Shown in pieces: positions 1 to 6,721 of a stretch of DNA of 8,861 nt. The stretch spans positions 1 through 8,861 of the forward strand of contig JADLGT010000143.1 of NCBI GenBank assembly GCA_020849195.1, in the 5' to 3' direction. Numbering within the stretch: position 1 is the first letter of the stretch; every line of letters begins with the position of its first letter. The notes below the pieces were generated by a model. That model was not told where the DNA came from, ran no database searches, and saw only the letters and a program-made list of their open reading frames with translations. Position numbers and translations under genes: made by a program. Source of the stretch: Bacteroidia bacterium (GTDB taxonomy: Bacteria > Bacteroidota > Bacteroidia > JABDFU01).

Positions 1-63
1 ACTCGTTTAAATATTTATTTACTTTTACGCCTGCTTATTATCAACAACATACCTAATGGCTAA
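1..63 (+). CDS. Possible 3' end of ftsX (cell-division ABC transporter permease), frame uncertain
   Basis: In Bacteroidota the gene before DUF3098 is usually ftsX, so the first bases should encode its C-terminus. Two frames are open from the left edge. Frame 1 runs to a TAA at 61-63 and contains LNIYLLLR, which resembles the NxYLxxR-like tail I associate with FtsX. Frame 3 runs to a TAA at 54-56, overlaps the next ATG as TAATG, and contains FKYL followed by a YY pair. Twenty codons are too few to decide, and the piece may also be spacer. The call rests mainly on gene order, which is established knowledge rather than something shown here. Confidence 0.3.
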   Translation, partial: TRLNIYLLLRLLIINNIPNG

Positions 64-292
64 AGGAAAAAAAGAAGGATTTGCATTTGCGAAAATAAAT
101 TACCAAATAATGCTTGCCGGTATTGCTCTGCTGGTAATTGGCTTTGTATTAATGGCCGGAGGAGGATCTGACGATCCCAATGTATTTAATCCCGAAATTT
201 TCAGTTTCCGAAGAATTACACTCGCGCCCATTATTGTGCTGACCGGATTCGCAACGGTAATGTTTGCCATAATGAAAAAAGTGAAAGAATAG
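56..292 (+). CDS. DUF3098 family small membrane protein (function unknown)
   Basis: A 78-residue protein with a lysine-rich N-terminus (MAKGKKEG), a hydrophobic helix at about residues 17-35, a polar loop at 36-54, a second helix at about 56-73 and a basic tail (MKKVKE). By the positive-inside rule both ends should be cytoplasmic and the loop periplasmic. The loop carries GGGSDDPNVFNPEIFSFRR and is followed by ITLAP, the signature I recognise from DUF3098 proteins. No catalytic residues are apparent and the molecular role is unknown. It lies between the possible ftsX end and uppP, the usual position of this family in Bacteroidota, which hints at a link to cell division or lipid-carrier recycling (inference). 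There is a 71-base gap to uppP with no recognisable promoter, so cotranscription is likely. Confidence 0.85.
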   Translation: MAKGKKEGFAFAKINYQIMLAGIALLVIGFVLMAGGGSDDPNVFNPEIFSFRRITLAPIIVLTGFATVMFAIMKKVKE

Positions 293-363
293 TTGTCTCA
301 TTCTTGTTGATGACCGAAGCCCTTTATTACACTGCACCTTTCTACCAATTAGAATAACAATTC

Positions 364-1155
364 ATGTCAATCGTTCAATCTATTATTCTTGCAATTATTG
401 AAGGGCTTACCGAATTTCTTCCGGTATCTTCAACCGGACACATGATTTTGGCAGGGTCGTTAATGAAATTACAGGACACCGAGTTTGCCAAAACTTACGA
501 AATTGTTATTCAGCTTGGCGCTATACTGGCAGTGTTAGTTATGTATTATAAGCGTTTTTTAGTTGGGGTAACTATTTATGTAAAACTTGCAATCGCATTT
601 TTGCCTACCGGTGTTATTGGATTTTTTGCATATAAACTAATTAAAACACTTTTATTTAATCCTGTAACCGTAAGCGTTTCGCTAATCGTTGGTGGAATTA
701 TTTTGGTTTTACTCGACCGTTGGACGGAAAATAAAAAATCTGCATACGTTTCGGTTGAAGACATATCCCCTGCCAATGCGTTTAAAATAGGACTGTTCCA
801 ATGCCTGTCAATGATTCCGGGTGTTTCGCGAGCTGCCGCAACAATTTTTGGAGGAATTTTTTCCGGCTTCGACCGAAAGCAAGCTGCCGAGTTCTCCTTT
901 CTGCTTGCCATACCAACCATGTTTGCCGCCACAGGACTCGACCTGATTAAATCAAAAGACAACATTCACAGTAACGATATTTTTATTTTGCTTACAGGCT
1001 GCCTTGTAGCTTTTATTGTTGCAATTGTTGCAGTAAAAGCATTCATTCGTTTTTTAACTCGATACGGGTTTAAGCATTTTGGTTATTACCGAATTGTGCT
1101 TGGTATATTATTTCTTGTGTATGCGTTGTATTCCGGACTTCAACTTACCCATTAA
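364..1155 (+). CDS. uppP: Undecaprenyl-diphosphate phosphatase (UppP/BacA)
   Basis: An integral membrane enzyme that removes a phosphate from undecaprenyl diphosphate, regenerating the lipid carrier for peptidoglycan and other surface glycans; overproduction of the family gives bacitracin resistance. The 263 residues match the usual length. The first signature is at residues 13-26 (EGLTEFLPVSSTGH), with acidic residues E13 and E17 and His26. The second is at 152-160 (PGVSRAAAT), with Ser155 and Arg156 kept. The family usually has Ser after that Arg; here it is Ala157. Several hydrophobic helices follow, including a strong C-terminal one. The ATG at 364 places the first signature at the normal distance from the N-terminus. 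truB starts on the base after the stop codon, so the two are almost certainly cotranscribed. Confidence 0.96.
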   Translation: MSIVQSIILAIIEGLTEFLPVSSTGHMILAGSLMKLQDTEFAKTYEIVIQLGAILAVLVMYYKRFLVGVTIYVKLAIAFLPTGVIGFFAYKLIKTLLFNPVTVSVSLIVGGIILVLLDRWTENKKSAYVSVEDISPANAFKIGLFQCLSMIPGVSRAAATIFGGIFSGFDRKQAAEFSFLLAIPTMFAATGLDLIKSKDNIHSNDIFILLTGCLVAFIVAIVAVKAFIRFLTRYGFKHFGYYRIVLGILFLVYALYSGLQLTH

Positions 1156-1896
1156 ATGGACGCTACGCTAAGCTCTTACCAAAATGGGCGCGTTCTGCTC
1201 ATCAATAAGCCTTACAAATGGACTTCATTTGATGTGGTAAATAAAATACGATTGATGTTGAAAAAACAATTCAAAAACACCCTTGAATTAAACAGCCCGG
1301 ATAACAAAACACAAAAATCAACAGTTAAAATTGGACATGCCGGAACACTTGACCCGCTTGCAACAGGTCTGCTTATAATATGTACAGGCAAATACACCAA
1401 AGAAATTGAAGAATTTCAGATGCAGGAAAAAGAGTACGTTGGAACCATTTGTTTTGGCTCCACAACACCCAGCTTCGATTTAGAACAACCCATCGATGCC
1501 GTTTATCCTTTCGAACACATCACCTTAAAAGCTATTCAAGAAGCCATTAAACAATTCACCGGCACCTTTGAACAAATTCCCCCGGCTTATTCGGCAATAA
1601 AAATTAATGGTCGCCGGGCCTATAAACTTGCGCGCAGCGGCAAAACCCCCGAGTTAAAAGCCAAAACAATTTCGGTTTCTGTTTTTGAAATAACTAATCT
1701 GCAATTACCCTTTGCCGATTTCAAGATAGTGTGCAGCAAAGGCACCTACATACGTTCGTTGGCCAACGACTTAGGCAAGGCTCTTAACTCAGGTGCGCAC
1801 CTCACCAAATTATGCCGCACACGCATTGGCACATTCAAGTTAGAGCAAGCAATGGAAATAGAGCAAATGCAAACAGTGCTCCAACATCACTTGTAA
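1156..1896 (+). CDS. truB: tRNA pseudouridine(55) synthase TruB
   Basis: Converts uridine 55 of the tRNA T-loop to pseudouridine in the cytoplasm. The protein has 246 residues. The N-terminal motif GRVLLINKPYKWTSFD is at 11-26, the catalytic motif GHAGTLDPLATG at 60-71 with Asp66 as nucleophile, a substrate-binding stretch PPAYSAIKINGRRAYKLAR at 142-160, and the family KGTYIRSLANDLG block at 195-207. It ends soon after RTRIGTF, so it lacks the longer C-terminal extension (PUA-like) of enterobacterial TruB, as expected for Bacteroidota. Between residues about 38 and 55 there is a polar Lys/Asn/Gln-rich stretch that I judge longer than in most relatives. The start abuts the uppP stop (TAA then ATG), giving tight translational coupling. 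No convincing terminator follows. Confidence 0.97.
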   Translation: MDATLSSYQNGRVLLINKPYKWTSFDVVNKIRLMLKKQFKNTLELNSPDNKTQKSTVKIGHAGTLDPLATGLLIICTGKYTKEIEEFQMQEKEYVGTICFGSTTPSFDLEQPIDAVYPFEHITLKAIQEAIKQFTGTFEQIPPAYSAIKINGRRAYKLARSGKTPELKAKTISVSVFEITNLQLPFADFKIVCSKGTYIRSLANDLGKALNSGAHLTKLCRTRIGTFKLEQAMEIEQMQTVLQHHL

Positions 1897-1905
1897 CGTG
1901 AAGCG

Positions 1906-1921
1906 AGGGTGAAGACTCCCT
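1906..1921 (+). terminator. Weak hairpin after truB, doubtful terminator
   Basis: AGGG at 1906-1909 can pair with CCCT at 1918-1921, with a T-T mismatch and one further G-C pair inside. The T-rich stretch near 1931-1939 lies about ten bases after the stem, so this does not look like a strong intrinsic terminator. Some ending or attenuation of the uppP-truB transcript before the queA promoter would make sense, but this is only a candidate. Confidence 0.2.
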
Positions 1922-1948
1922 GACTTAAAAATTATTTTTGAAAAAAAC

Positions 1949-1981
1949 TTGACAAAGGGGGGGGGTATGTGAGTATATTCG
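1949..1981 (+). promoter_or_regulatory. Candidate Bacteroidota-type promoter of queA with a poly-G spacer
   Basis: TTGACA at 1949-1954 serves as the -33 element and TATATTCG at 1974-1981 as the -7 element, which matches the consensus TAnnTTTG at all but one position. TTG and the -7 box are separated by 22 bases, inside the 17-23 range known for Bacteroidota. Transcription would start near 1985-1988, leaving a leader of about 100 bases before queA. The spacer contains nine consecutive G residues. Confidence 0.65.
1957..1965 (+). repeat. Homopolymeric tract of nine G inside the queA promoter spacer
   Basis: Nine consecutive G lie between the two promoter elements in an otherwise AT-rich spacer region. 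Tracts of this length are prone to slipped-strand mispairing, and a gain or loss of one base would alter the -33/-7 distance directly. It could also be a homopolymer-length error of sequencing or assembly. Confidence 0.9.
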
Positions 1982-2001
1982 CCATCCCAAATAAATAAAT
2001 T

Positions 2002-2023
2002 GTTTAATCCCGTAAGGTTAAAT
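2002..2023 (+). promoter_or_regulatory. First hairpin in the queA leader
   Basis: TTTAATC at 2003-2009 can pair with GGTTAAA at 2016-2022 (seven pairs, one of them G-T), extendable by a G-T pair at 2002/2023, around a six-base loop CCGTAA. It lies in the predicted 5' leader, upstream of a second hairpin with a T-run. The role is unknown; no known riboswitch consensus was matched. Confidence 0.35.
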
Positions 2024-2029
2024 GATACC

Positions 2030-2056
2030 AAAACAAATTGTCGAATTTGTTTTTTT
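2030..2056 (+). terminator. Second hairpin plus T-run in the queA leader, possible attenuator
   Basis: AAAACAAATT at 2030-2039 is a perfect inverted repeat of AATTTGTTTT at 2044-2053, with loop GTCG and a T-run at 2050-2056. The layout is that of an intrinsic terminator, but the stem has only one G-C pair and should be weak. Its position between a promoter and queA suggests attenuation rather than end-of-operon termination (inference). Confidence 0.4.
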
Positions 2057-2088
2057 GTCAGAATCCTACGCTAAAAAATTAACATATT

Positions 2089-3138
2089 ATGAAACTATCT
2101 CAGTTCAAATTTAATTTACCTAAAGAATTACTTGCCGACACACCGGCTAAAAACCGCGATGAGGCGCGCTTAATGATTGTTGATCGCAAAACAGGAAAAA
2201 TACAACACAAAGTATTTAAAGACATCCTGAATATTTTTGGCGATGGCGATGTGATGATATTAAACGACACAAAAGTTTTTCCGGCCCGTATGTGGGGTAA
2301 CAAAGAAAAAACAGGAGCTAAAATAGAAGTGTTTCTGTTGCGCGAACTTAACCGCGAAAGCCGTCTGTGGGATGTGCTGGTTGATCCTGCACGTAAAATA
2401 CGCATTGGCAACAAACTGTATTTTGGCGAAAACGATTTGCTGGTAGCCGAAGTAATTGACAACACAACATCTCGCGGTCGTACACTTCGCTTCTTGTTCG
2501 ATGGACCTTACGAAGAATTTAAAAAAGCGCTCGAAACACTTGGTCAAACACCTCTGCCCAAATACATTAAACGCCCGCCAACCCCCGAAGATGTGGAACG
2601 ATATCAAACCGTTTATGCACGCAAAGAAGGTGCTGTTGCAGCTCCTACTGCAGGTCTGCATTTCAGCAAACAGCTATTAAAAAAATTAGAATTAAAGGGC
2701 GTTAATTTTGCCAATATAACACTGCATGTTGGTTTGGGAACTTTTCGTTCTGTTGAAGTTGAAGACCTTACAAAACACAAAATGGATTCGGAGCAAGCCG
2801 AAATACTTGTGCCGGCTACCGAAATAATAAATAAAGGTATTGCCGCTAAAAAGAAGGTGTGCTGCGTAGGAACAACAAGTATGCGCTCCATTGAAACATC
2901 AGTTTCTACGGATGGCTTTTTGAAACCTTACAGCGGTTGGACAAATAAATTTATTTTTCCTCCGTATGATTTCAGCATTGCCAATTGCATGATTACTAAT
3001 TTTCACTTGCCCGAATCAACTTTGCTGATGATGGTTAGTGCTTTTGGCGGATACGACCTCACCATGAAGGCGTACAAAGAAGCAATACGCGAGAAATACA
3101 GATTTTTCACCTACGGTGATGCCATGCTTATATTGTAA
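2089..3138 (+). CDS. queA: tRNA preQ1(34) S-adenosylmethionine ribosyltransferase-isomerase QueA
   Basis: Transfers and isomerises the ribosyl part of S-adenosylmethionine onto preQ1 at wobble position 34 of tRNAs with GUN anticodons, giving epoxyqueuosine. It is a full-length, 349-residue protein. Family blocks are visible in order: [13 protein letters not shown] at 58-70, [14 protein letters not shown] at 180-193, [13 protein letters not shown] at 210-222 followed by H230 and MDSEQ at 232-236, GTTSMRS at 261-267, and the C-terminal [16 protein letters not shown] and YGDAMLI. The start at 2089 gives the usual [12 protein letters not shown]-terminus. No clear Shine-Dalgarno sequence is present, as is normal for the phylum. 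It follows truB in the usual Bacteroidota order but has its own candidate promoter and a structured leader. Confidence 0.97.
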   Translation: MKLSQFKFNLPKELLADTPAKNRDEARLMIVDRKTGKIQHKVFKDILNIFGDGDVMILNDTKVFPARMWGNKEKTGAKIEVFLLRELNRESRLWDVLVDPARKIRIGNKLYFGENDLLVAEVIDNTTSRGRTLRFLFDGPYEEFKKALETLGQTPLPKYIKRPPTPEDVERYQTVYARKEGAVAAPTAGLHFSKQLLKKLELKGVNFANITLHVGLGTFRSVEVEDLTKHKMDSEQAEILVPATEIINKGIAAKKKVCCVGTTSMRSIETSVSTDGFLKPYSGWTNKFIFPPYDFSIANCMITNFHLPESTLLMMVSAFGGYDLTMKAYKEAIREKYRFFTYGDAMLIL

Positions 3139-3173
3139 AAGGCGTTGATAAATCTGCGCGAATGGTTAAAAAC

Positions 3174-3209
3174 TTTGCAAGTAATTTTTATTCATTAGAA
3201 TTACATTTG
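3174..3209 (+). promoter_or_regulatory. Promoter of ispD (strong -7 box, start-codon proximal)
   Basis: TACATTTG at 3202-3209 is a perfect match to the Bacteroidota -7 consensus TAnnTTTG. TTTG at 3174-3177 is a possible -33 element, but the 24-base spacer is slightly long. The last G of the -7 box lies only nine bases before the A of the ispD ATG, so the message would have a leader of a few bases or none. Confidence 0.7.
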
Positions 3210-3217
3210 CAACATTC

Positions 3218-3925
3218 ATGACTGAAATTACAGTTAAGAAATACGTCGTTATTGTAGCCGGAGGAATAGGAACACGTATGAACTCTACAATTCCCAAACA
3301 GTTTATGAAACTCAATGGGAAGCCGGTACTTATGCACACCATTACAAAGTTTTTTGACTGCGGACTTAACCCCGAAATTATTATTGCTCTTCCTCCCTCT
3401 CAGTCTGAAAACTGGCAGCAACTTTGCACAGAGCACAAATTTACTACACCGGTTAAAATTACCGAAGGAGGCGAAACCCGATACGATTCGGTTAAAAAGG
3501 CATTGCAGTTAATTGTAGAACCCGGTCTTGTTGCAATTCACGATGCTGTTCGCCCATTAGTAAATACCAAAACTATTCTTGCTGCTTTTCGCGATGCCGA
3601 AATGTATGGCAATGCAGTGCCTGCTGTTCCGCTTAACGACTCCATTCGTAAAATAGAATCGGGAAAAAGCATGGCGGTTGATCGCTCTCGGTATTGTGTA
3701 ATACAGACTCCGCAATGCTTTCGTACGGAAAAGTTAAAAAAGGCATATCAAAAAGAATACAAAACCACTTTTACGGATGATGCTTCAATTGTGGAAGCAT
3801 CCGGCGAACAAATTCATTTGATTGATGGAACACCGGAAAATATTAAAATCACTAACCCTCAGGATTTAATCGTAGCCGAAGCGATAATAAAATTAGCTGC
3901 ACAAATTCCTCTTCCAATAAAATAA
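3218..3925 (+). CDS. ispD: 2-C-methyl-D-erythritol 4-phosphate cytidylyltransferase IspD
   Basis: Catalyses CTP plus MEP to CDP-methylerythritol in the MEP pathway, which supplies isopentenyl units for menaquinone and undecaprenyl carriers. It is 235 residues long, the normal size. The nucleotide-binding loop VAGGIGTRMNSTIPKQF is at 13-29, with Arg20 and Lys27 at the positions of the catalytic pair of the E. coli enzyme. Further blocks are HDAVRPLV at 108-115, AVPLNDSIRKI, TPQCFR, TDDASIVEASG and ENIKITNPQDL at 207-217, where Lys210 corresponds to the conserved substrate-binding lysine. A TarI-type pentitol-phosphate cytidylyltransferase is the main alternative, but there are no teichoic-acid genes nearby. 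The ATG at 3218 is the only one before the nucleotide-binding loop. The stop codon abuts that of the convergent amidohydrolase gene. Confidence 0.94.
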   Translation: MTEITVKKYVVIVAGGIGTRMNSTIPKQFMKLNGKPVLMHTITKFFDCGLNPEIIIALPPSQSENWQQLCTEHKFTTPVKITEGGETRYDSVKKALQLIVEPGLVAIHDAVRPLVNTKTILAAFRDAEMYGNAVPAVPLNDSIRKIESGKSMAVDRSRYCVIQTPQCFRTEKLKKAYQKEYKTTFTDDASIVEASGEQIHLIDGTPENIKITNPQDLIVAEAIIKLAAQIPLPIK

Positions 3926-5173
3926 TCAGATCAATTTTTTTACCTTACTTTTTGTGCGTAGGCTTAGTGTGCGTAAATCATAATCTGTAATAAGATTCAA
4001 TCCGGGTCGTTTCCCCTTTTCAAGGCTTCCCAACTCGCTGCTAAAACCCAAGGCTCTTGCCCCATTTAACGTAGCCCATGTTAAAAGTGTTTGCAAGGGC
4101 AAATGCGGGACGTACATAGTTATTGTTTTTAGTTCTTCTAAAACCGAAAGTGAATGGTTAGATGCAAGGCTGTCGGTACCAATTGTACATTGAGCGCCGG
4201 CATTAATAAACAAGTTGTAATCGGGCAGTTTATTTTCTATGTACATATTGGCATTGGGACAAAAACACCAAAACAGTTTGGTGCCATTCTTTTCAGTAGA
4301 ACTTTTTATTTGTTTCAGATTAAAATCTCCAACCTTAAAATAATTTTCGGCAAAGAGTATATCTTCAATAGTTGAAAATGTGTTATGTACAAGAAGTGTT
4401 TTATTTACAGGAGAAAAGTAGTGCAGGGTAGAGCGTAGTGAGTTTAAATTTGTTTTTGAAATATGCCGAAGTTCGATTTTTAGTTCAGCAAACAATTTAG
4501 CAATATTACCGTTGTTGCTACTAAACAATTCGCTTTCAGCAAGGCTTTCCTGATTATGGTAACTGATTATGGAATTATTAATCTCGGCATTTGTACGAAT
4601 CAATTCAAACAAGCGAGGTGAAACAGTATAAGAAGCATGTGGAACAATTGAAGATTGGCTATTCGATACAGTTGCGTTTAATTGATTGCGAAGCCTGGTT
4701 GCTTTTTCAATTACCTCATCTGCTTTATTCGGATTAATATCAAACACTTCAAAAAAAGTGTGGTACTTCAAGTTGCCTTTGCTTTTCTGTAAAAAAGTTG
4801 AATCGTCATTCGATATATCTCCTACGGCTACTATTCCATTTTCAATCATTTCTTTCTCGGCTTCAACAATAGCTTTAGTAATTTTTTCAGACGAATAATT
4901 GGGGCGCCTTGCAATCATGTTTTTAATAAACCCGGCCATTCCGATTTTTTCGGGAATAATCCCTTTCATGTGCGAAAGCTCGAGGTGGCAATGTGTGTTA
5001 ATAAAGCCGGGACAAATAATTCCTTTATACGTTTGCGACAAGAGAGGTGCTGTATGCGTATTTACTTCGCCTGTTTCTGCAATTACACCATTGTTATCAA
5101 TAGCAACAAAACCATTTTTTATTGGAGGAGATGAAATCGGGAAAATATAATCGGCTGAAAAATAACGGAGCAT
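3926..5173 (-). CDS. Metal-dependent amidohydrolase, ATZ/TRZ/SsnA-like; possible aminofutalosine-type deaminase
   Basis: A 415-residue cytoplasmic hydrolase of the amidohydrolase superfamily. The N-terminal beta segment leads into PGFINTHCHLELS at 55-67, with metal ligands His61 and His63. VPHASYTVSP at 177-186 carries His179. SYHNQES at 204-210 has metal ligand His206 and Glu209 in the HxxE arrangement of deaminases. His263 lies in LLVHNTFS, CPNAN is at 305-309, and Asp334 is the catalytic acid in IGTDSLASNHSLS. All ligands of a mononuclear deaminase are present, so the enzyme should be active. The HxxES and GTDSLASN patterns recall 6-aminodeoxyfutalosine deaminases of menaquinone synthesis, but this is from memory of the family and the substrate cannot be fixed from sequence. 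It has its own promoter and converges on ispD with no gap; argH lies upstream on the same strand, 155 bases away. Confidence 0.85.
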   Translation of the reverse strand: MLRYFSADYIFPISSPPIKNGFVAIDNNGVIAETGEVNTHTAPLLSQTYKGIICPGFINTHCHLELSHMKGIIPEKIGMAGFIKNMIARRPNYSSEKITKAIVEAEKEMIENGIVAVGDISNDDSTFLQKSKGNLKYHTFFEVFDINPNKADEVIEKATRLRNQLNATVSNSQSSIVPHASYTVSPRLFELIRTNAEINNSIISYHNQESLAESELFSSNNGNIAKLFAELKIELRHISKTNLNSLRSTLHYFSPVNKTLLVHNTFSTIEDILFAENYFKVGDFNLKQIKSSTEKNGTKLFWCFCPNANMYIENKLPDYNLFINAGAQCTIGTDSLASNHSLSVLEELKTITMYVPHLPLQTLLTWATLNGARALGFSSELGSLEKGKRPGLNLITDYDLRTLSLRTKSKVKKLI

Positions 5174-5192
5174 ATTAATTAGAAATACGCTG

Positions 5193-5223
5193 CAAACTTA
5201 CGAACTCACTATTGGATTGTAAA
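5193..5223 (-). promoter_or_regulatory. Promoter of the amidohydrolase gene
   Basis: On the minus strand TAAGTTTG (5193-5200) is a perfect TAnnTTTG -7 box. TTTA at 5220-5223 is an imperfect -33 element, 19 bases upstream. The last G of the -7 box is 20 bases from the start codon, giving a short leader of roughly 14-16 bases. The rest of the 155-base gap to argH holds no recognised gene. Confidence 0.6.
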
Positions 5224-5328
5224 GACTAATGATATGCAAACTTTATGTAGCAGGAATTACTACCTAAACACTACTATTTTTTTGGCTTATTTAACCGAGA
5301 AAACGCAATTAAGCTTATAAAAATTCGG

Positions 5329-6648
5329 TTACACCAAATTTTTTATTGAGCTTGAAGAAGCGAATCCTGCCTTTACTTTATTAAACTGTTTTTGTATTTC
5401 GTTGCTGCCTAAGTTACCAATGCTGCCAAGGTGTTTATAATTAATTTTTTTTGGGCGAACAAATTTCCCCTCGGCAATAGTTTGCCCAACCTTTTTGTAG
5501 GCATCCCGAAAGGGTATTTTCTGCAATACTAATTGGTTAACGGCTTCCACGCTATACAACAAGTCGTATTTTTTATCGGCAAGAATATTTTTCTTGATAG
5601 AAATATTTTCTAACATCAGCATAGCCATGGCAATACACTCTTGCAGCGATGTGATTGCCGGAAAAATAATTTCTTTGGTGAGTTGCATGTCGCGATGGTA
5701 GCCCGATGGCAGATTGCCGGTAAGCAATGTAAGTTCGTTGGGGACAGATTGTATTCTGTTACAACGGGCACGTATCAGTTCAAATACATCCGGATTTTTT
5801 TTGTGTGGCATAATGCTCGAACCTGTTGTGAGTTCATCGGGGAACGAAACAAATGCAAATTCCTGATTCATATACATACATACATCGTAACTCAATTTAG
5901 CTAATGTTGAAGCGATATTGGACAAAGCCTGCGCTGTAATTTTTTCTGATTTTCCACGTGTCATCTGTGCGTAAACCGAATTTTGATTCAAACTGTCGAA
6001 GCCAAGTAGTTTGGTAGTCAGCTCGCGGTTAAGCGGAAACGAAGATCCATAACCGGCTGCAGAGCCAAGCGGATTTTTATTCATTACTTTATAGGCGGCC
6101 AGCAACACTTCCATGTCATCAACAAGACTTTCGGCATACGCACCAAACCATAATCCAAACGACGAAGGCATAGCAATTTGAAAATGTGTATAGCCCGGCA
6201 GTAAATAATCTTTGTAGTGTGTGCTTTGTTTTATGAGCAGATTAAATAATTGCGCTACATTTTCAGACAAATGTTTTATATTTTCTCGTAAAAATAATTT
6301 CAAGTCAACCAACACCTGATCGTTGCGTGAGCGCCCCACATGTATTTTTTTGCCTGTTTCGCCAAGCGAACGGGTAAGCATTAATTCTATTTGAGAGTGG
6401 ACATCCTCAACCCCGTTTTCAATTTCAAATTTTCCGTCTTTTATTTGCTTGTATATTTTTTTCAGTTCGGCCTCTAACTTTGTAAGTTCTACTTTGCTTA
6501 AAAGACCTATTGACGTAATCATGCGTGCATGTGCAATAGAACCCAACACGTCGTACTCGGCCAACTGCATATCGAACATAATATCATTTCCGACAGTAAA
6601 TCGTTCGATTTTTTTATTTGTTTTAAATCCTTTTTGCCAAAGTTTCAT
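5329..6648 (-). CDS. argH: Argininosuccinate lyase ArgH
   Basis: Cleaves argininosuccinate to arginine and fumarate, the last step of arginine synthesis. It is 439 residues, a typical length, and belongs to the fumarase/aspartase superfamily. Visible blocks are the N-terminal MKLWQKGF and FTVGNDIMFDMQL, the EDVHSQIE stretch at 81-88, HVGRSRNDQV at 103-112, GYTHFQ at 152-157 with the conserved His155, and the superfamily signature GSSIMPHKKNP at 276-286 with catalytic Ser278. The ATG at 6648 gives the usual family start. No other arginine genes are present in the window. It lies 118 bases downstream of rfaE2, and no good -7 box is visible upstream, so it may be read from the panD-rfaE2 transcript. 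Confidence 0.97.
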   Translation of the reverse strand: MKLWQKGFKTNKKIERFTVGNDIMFDMQLAEYDVLGSIAHARMITSIGLLSKVELTKLEAELKKIYKQIKDGKFEIENGVEDVHSQIELMLTRSLGETGKKIHVGRSRNDQVLVDLKLFLRENIKHLSENVAQLFNLLIKQSTHYKDYLLPGYTHFQIAMPSSFGLWFGAYAESLVDDMEVLLAAYKVMNKNPLGSAAGYGSSFPLNRELTTKLLGFDSLNQNSVYAQMTRGKSEKITAQALSNIASTLAKLSYDVCMYMNQEFAFVSFPDELTTGSSIMPHKKNPDVFELIRARCNRIQSVPNELTLLTGNLPSGYHRDMQLTKEIIFPAITSLQECIAMAMLMLENISIKKNILADKKYDLLYSVEAVNQLVLQKIPFRDAYKKVGQTIAEGKFVRPKKINYKHLGSIGNLGSNEIQKQFNKVKAGFASSSSIKNLV

Positions 6649-6694
6649 GGTGCGTAATGGTAATTAATTTAGATATGGTTTTGCTTGCTTCTCG

Positions 6695-6721
6695 GACGCT
6701 TTCGGTAGTGGCGACGCTTCG
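6695..6721. repeat. Short imperfect direct repeat in a GC-rich patch upstream of argH
   Basis: On the plus strand GACGCTTTCG (6695-6704) recurs as GACGCTTCG (6713-6721), one base shorter, 18 bases apart start to start. The patch at 6691-6721 is markedly more GC-rich than the flanking spacer. It could be a regulator site pair upstream of argH or a decayed repeat. No inverted partner was found in the gap. Confidence 0.4.

Noticed and set aside
576..965. 129-codon open frame on the minus strand inside uppP
   Set aside because: It is a shadow of a strongly supported coding gene on the other strand and has no recognisable motif.
2003..2045. preQ1 riboswitch upstream of queA
   Set aside because: The leader has a small hairpin and an A-rich stretch (AAAACAAA), but the loop does not match the preQ1-I core and no loop-tail pairing could be found.
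2022..2114. A 30-codon open frame starting in the queA leader and overlapping the queA start
   Set aside because: It has no family resemblance and reads through the hairpin and T-run; in AT-rich sequence such a short frame is expected by chance. It could be a leader peptide only if conserved in relatives.
2260..2661. 133-codon open frame on the minus strand inside queA
   Set aside because: Cysteine- and phenylalanine-rich composition typical of an antisense shadow; queA is intact and well supported there.
5293..5330. Inverted repeat AACCGA/TCGGTT with an inner TAAGCTTA palindrome after argH
   Set aside because: The arms are six bases with a 26-base loop, and in the argH direction the sequence after the second arm is A-rich rather than T-rich, so it does not look like an intrinsic terminator.
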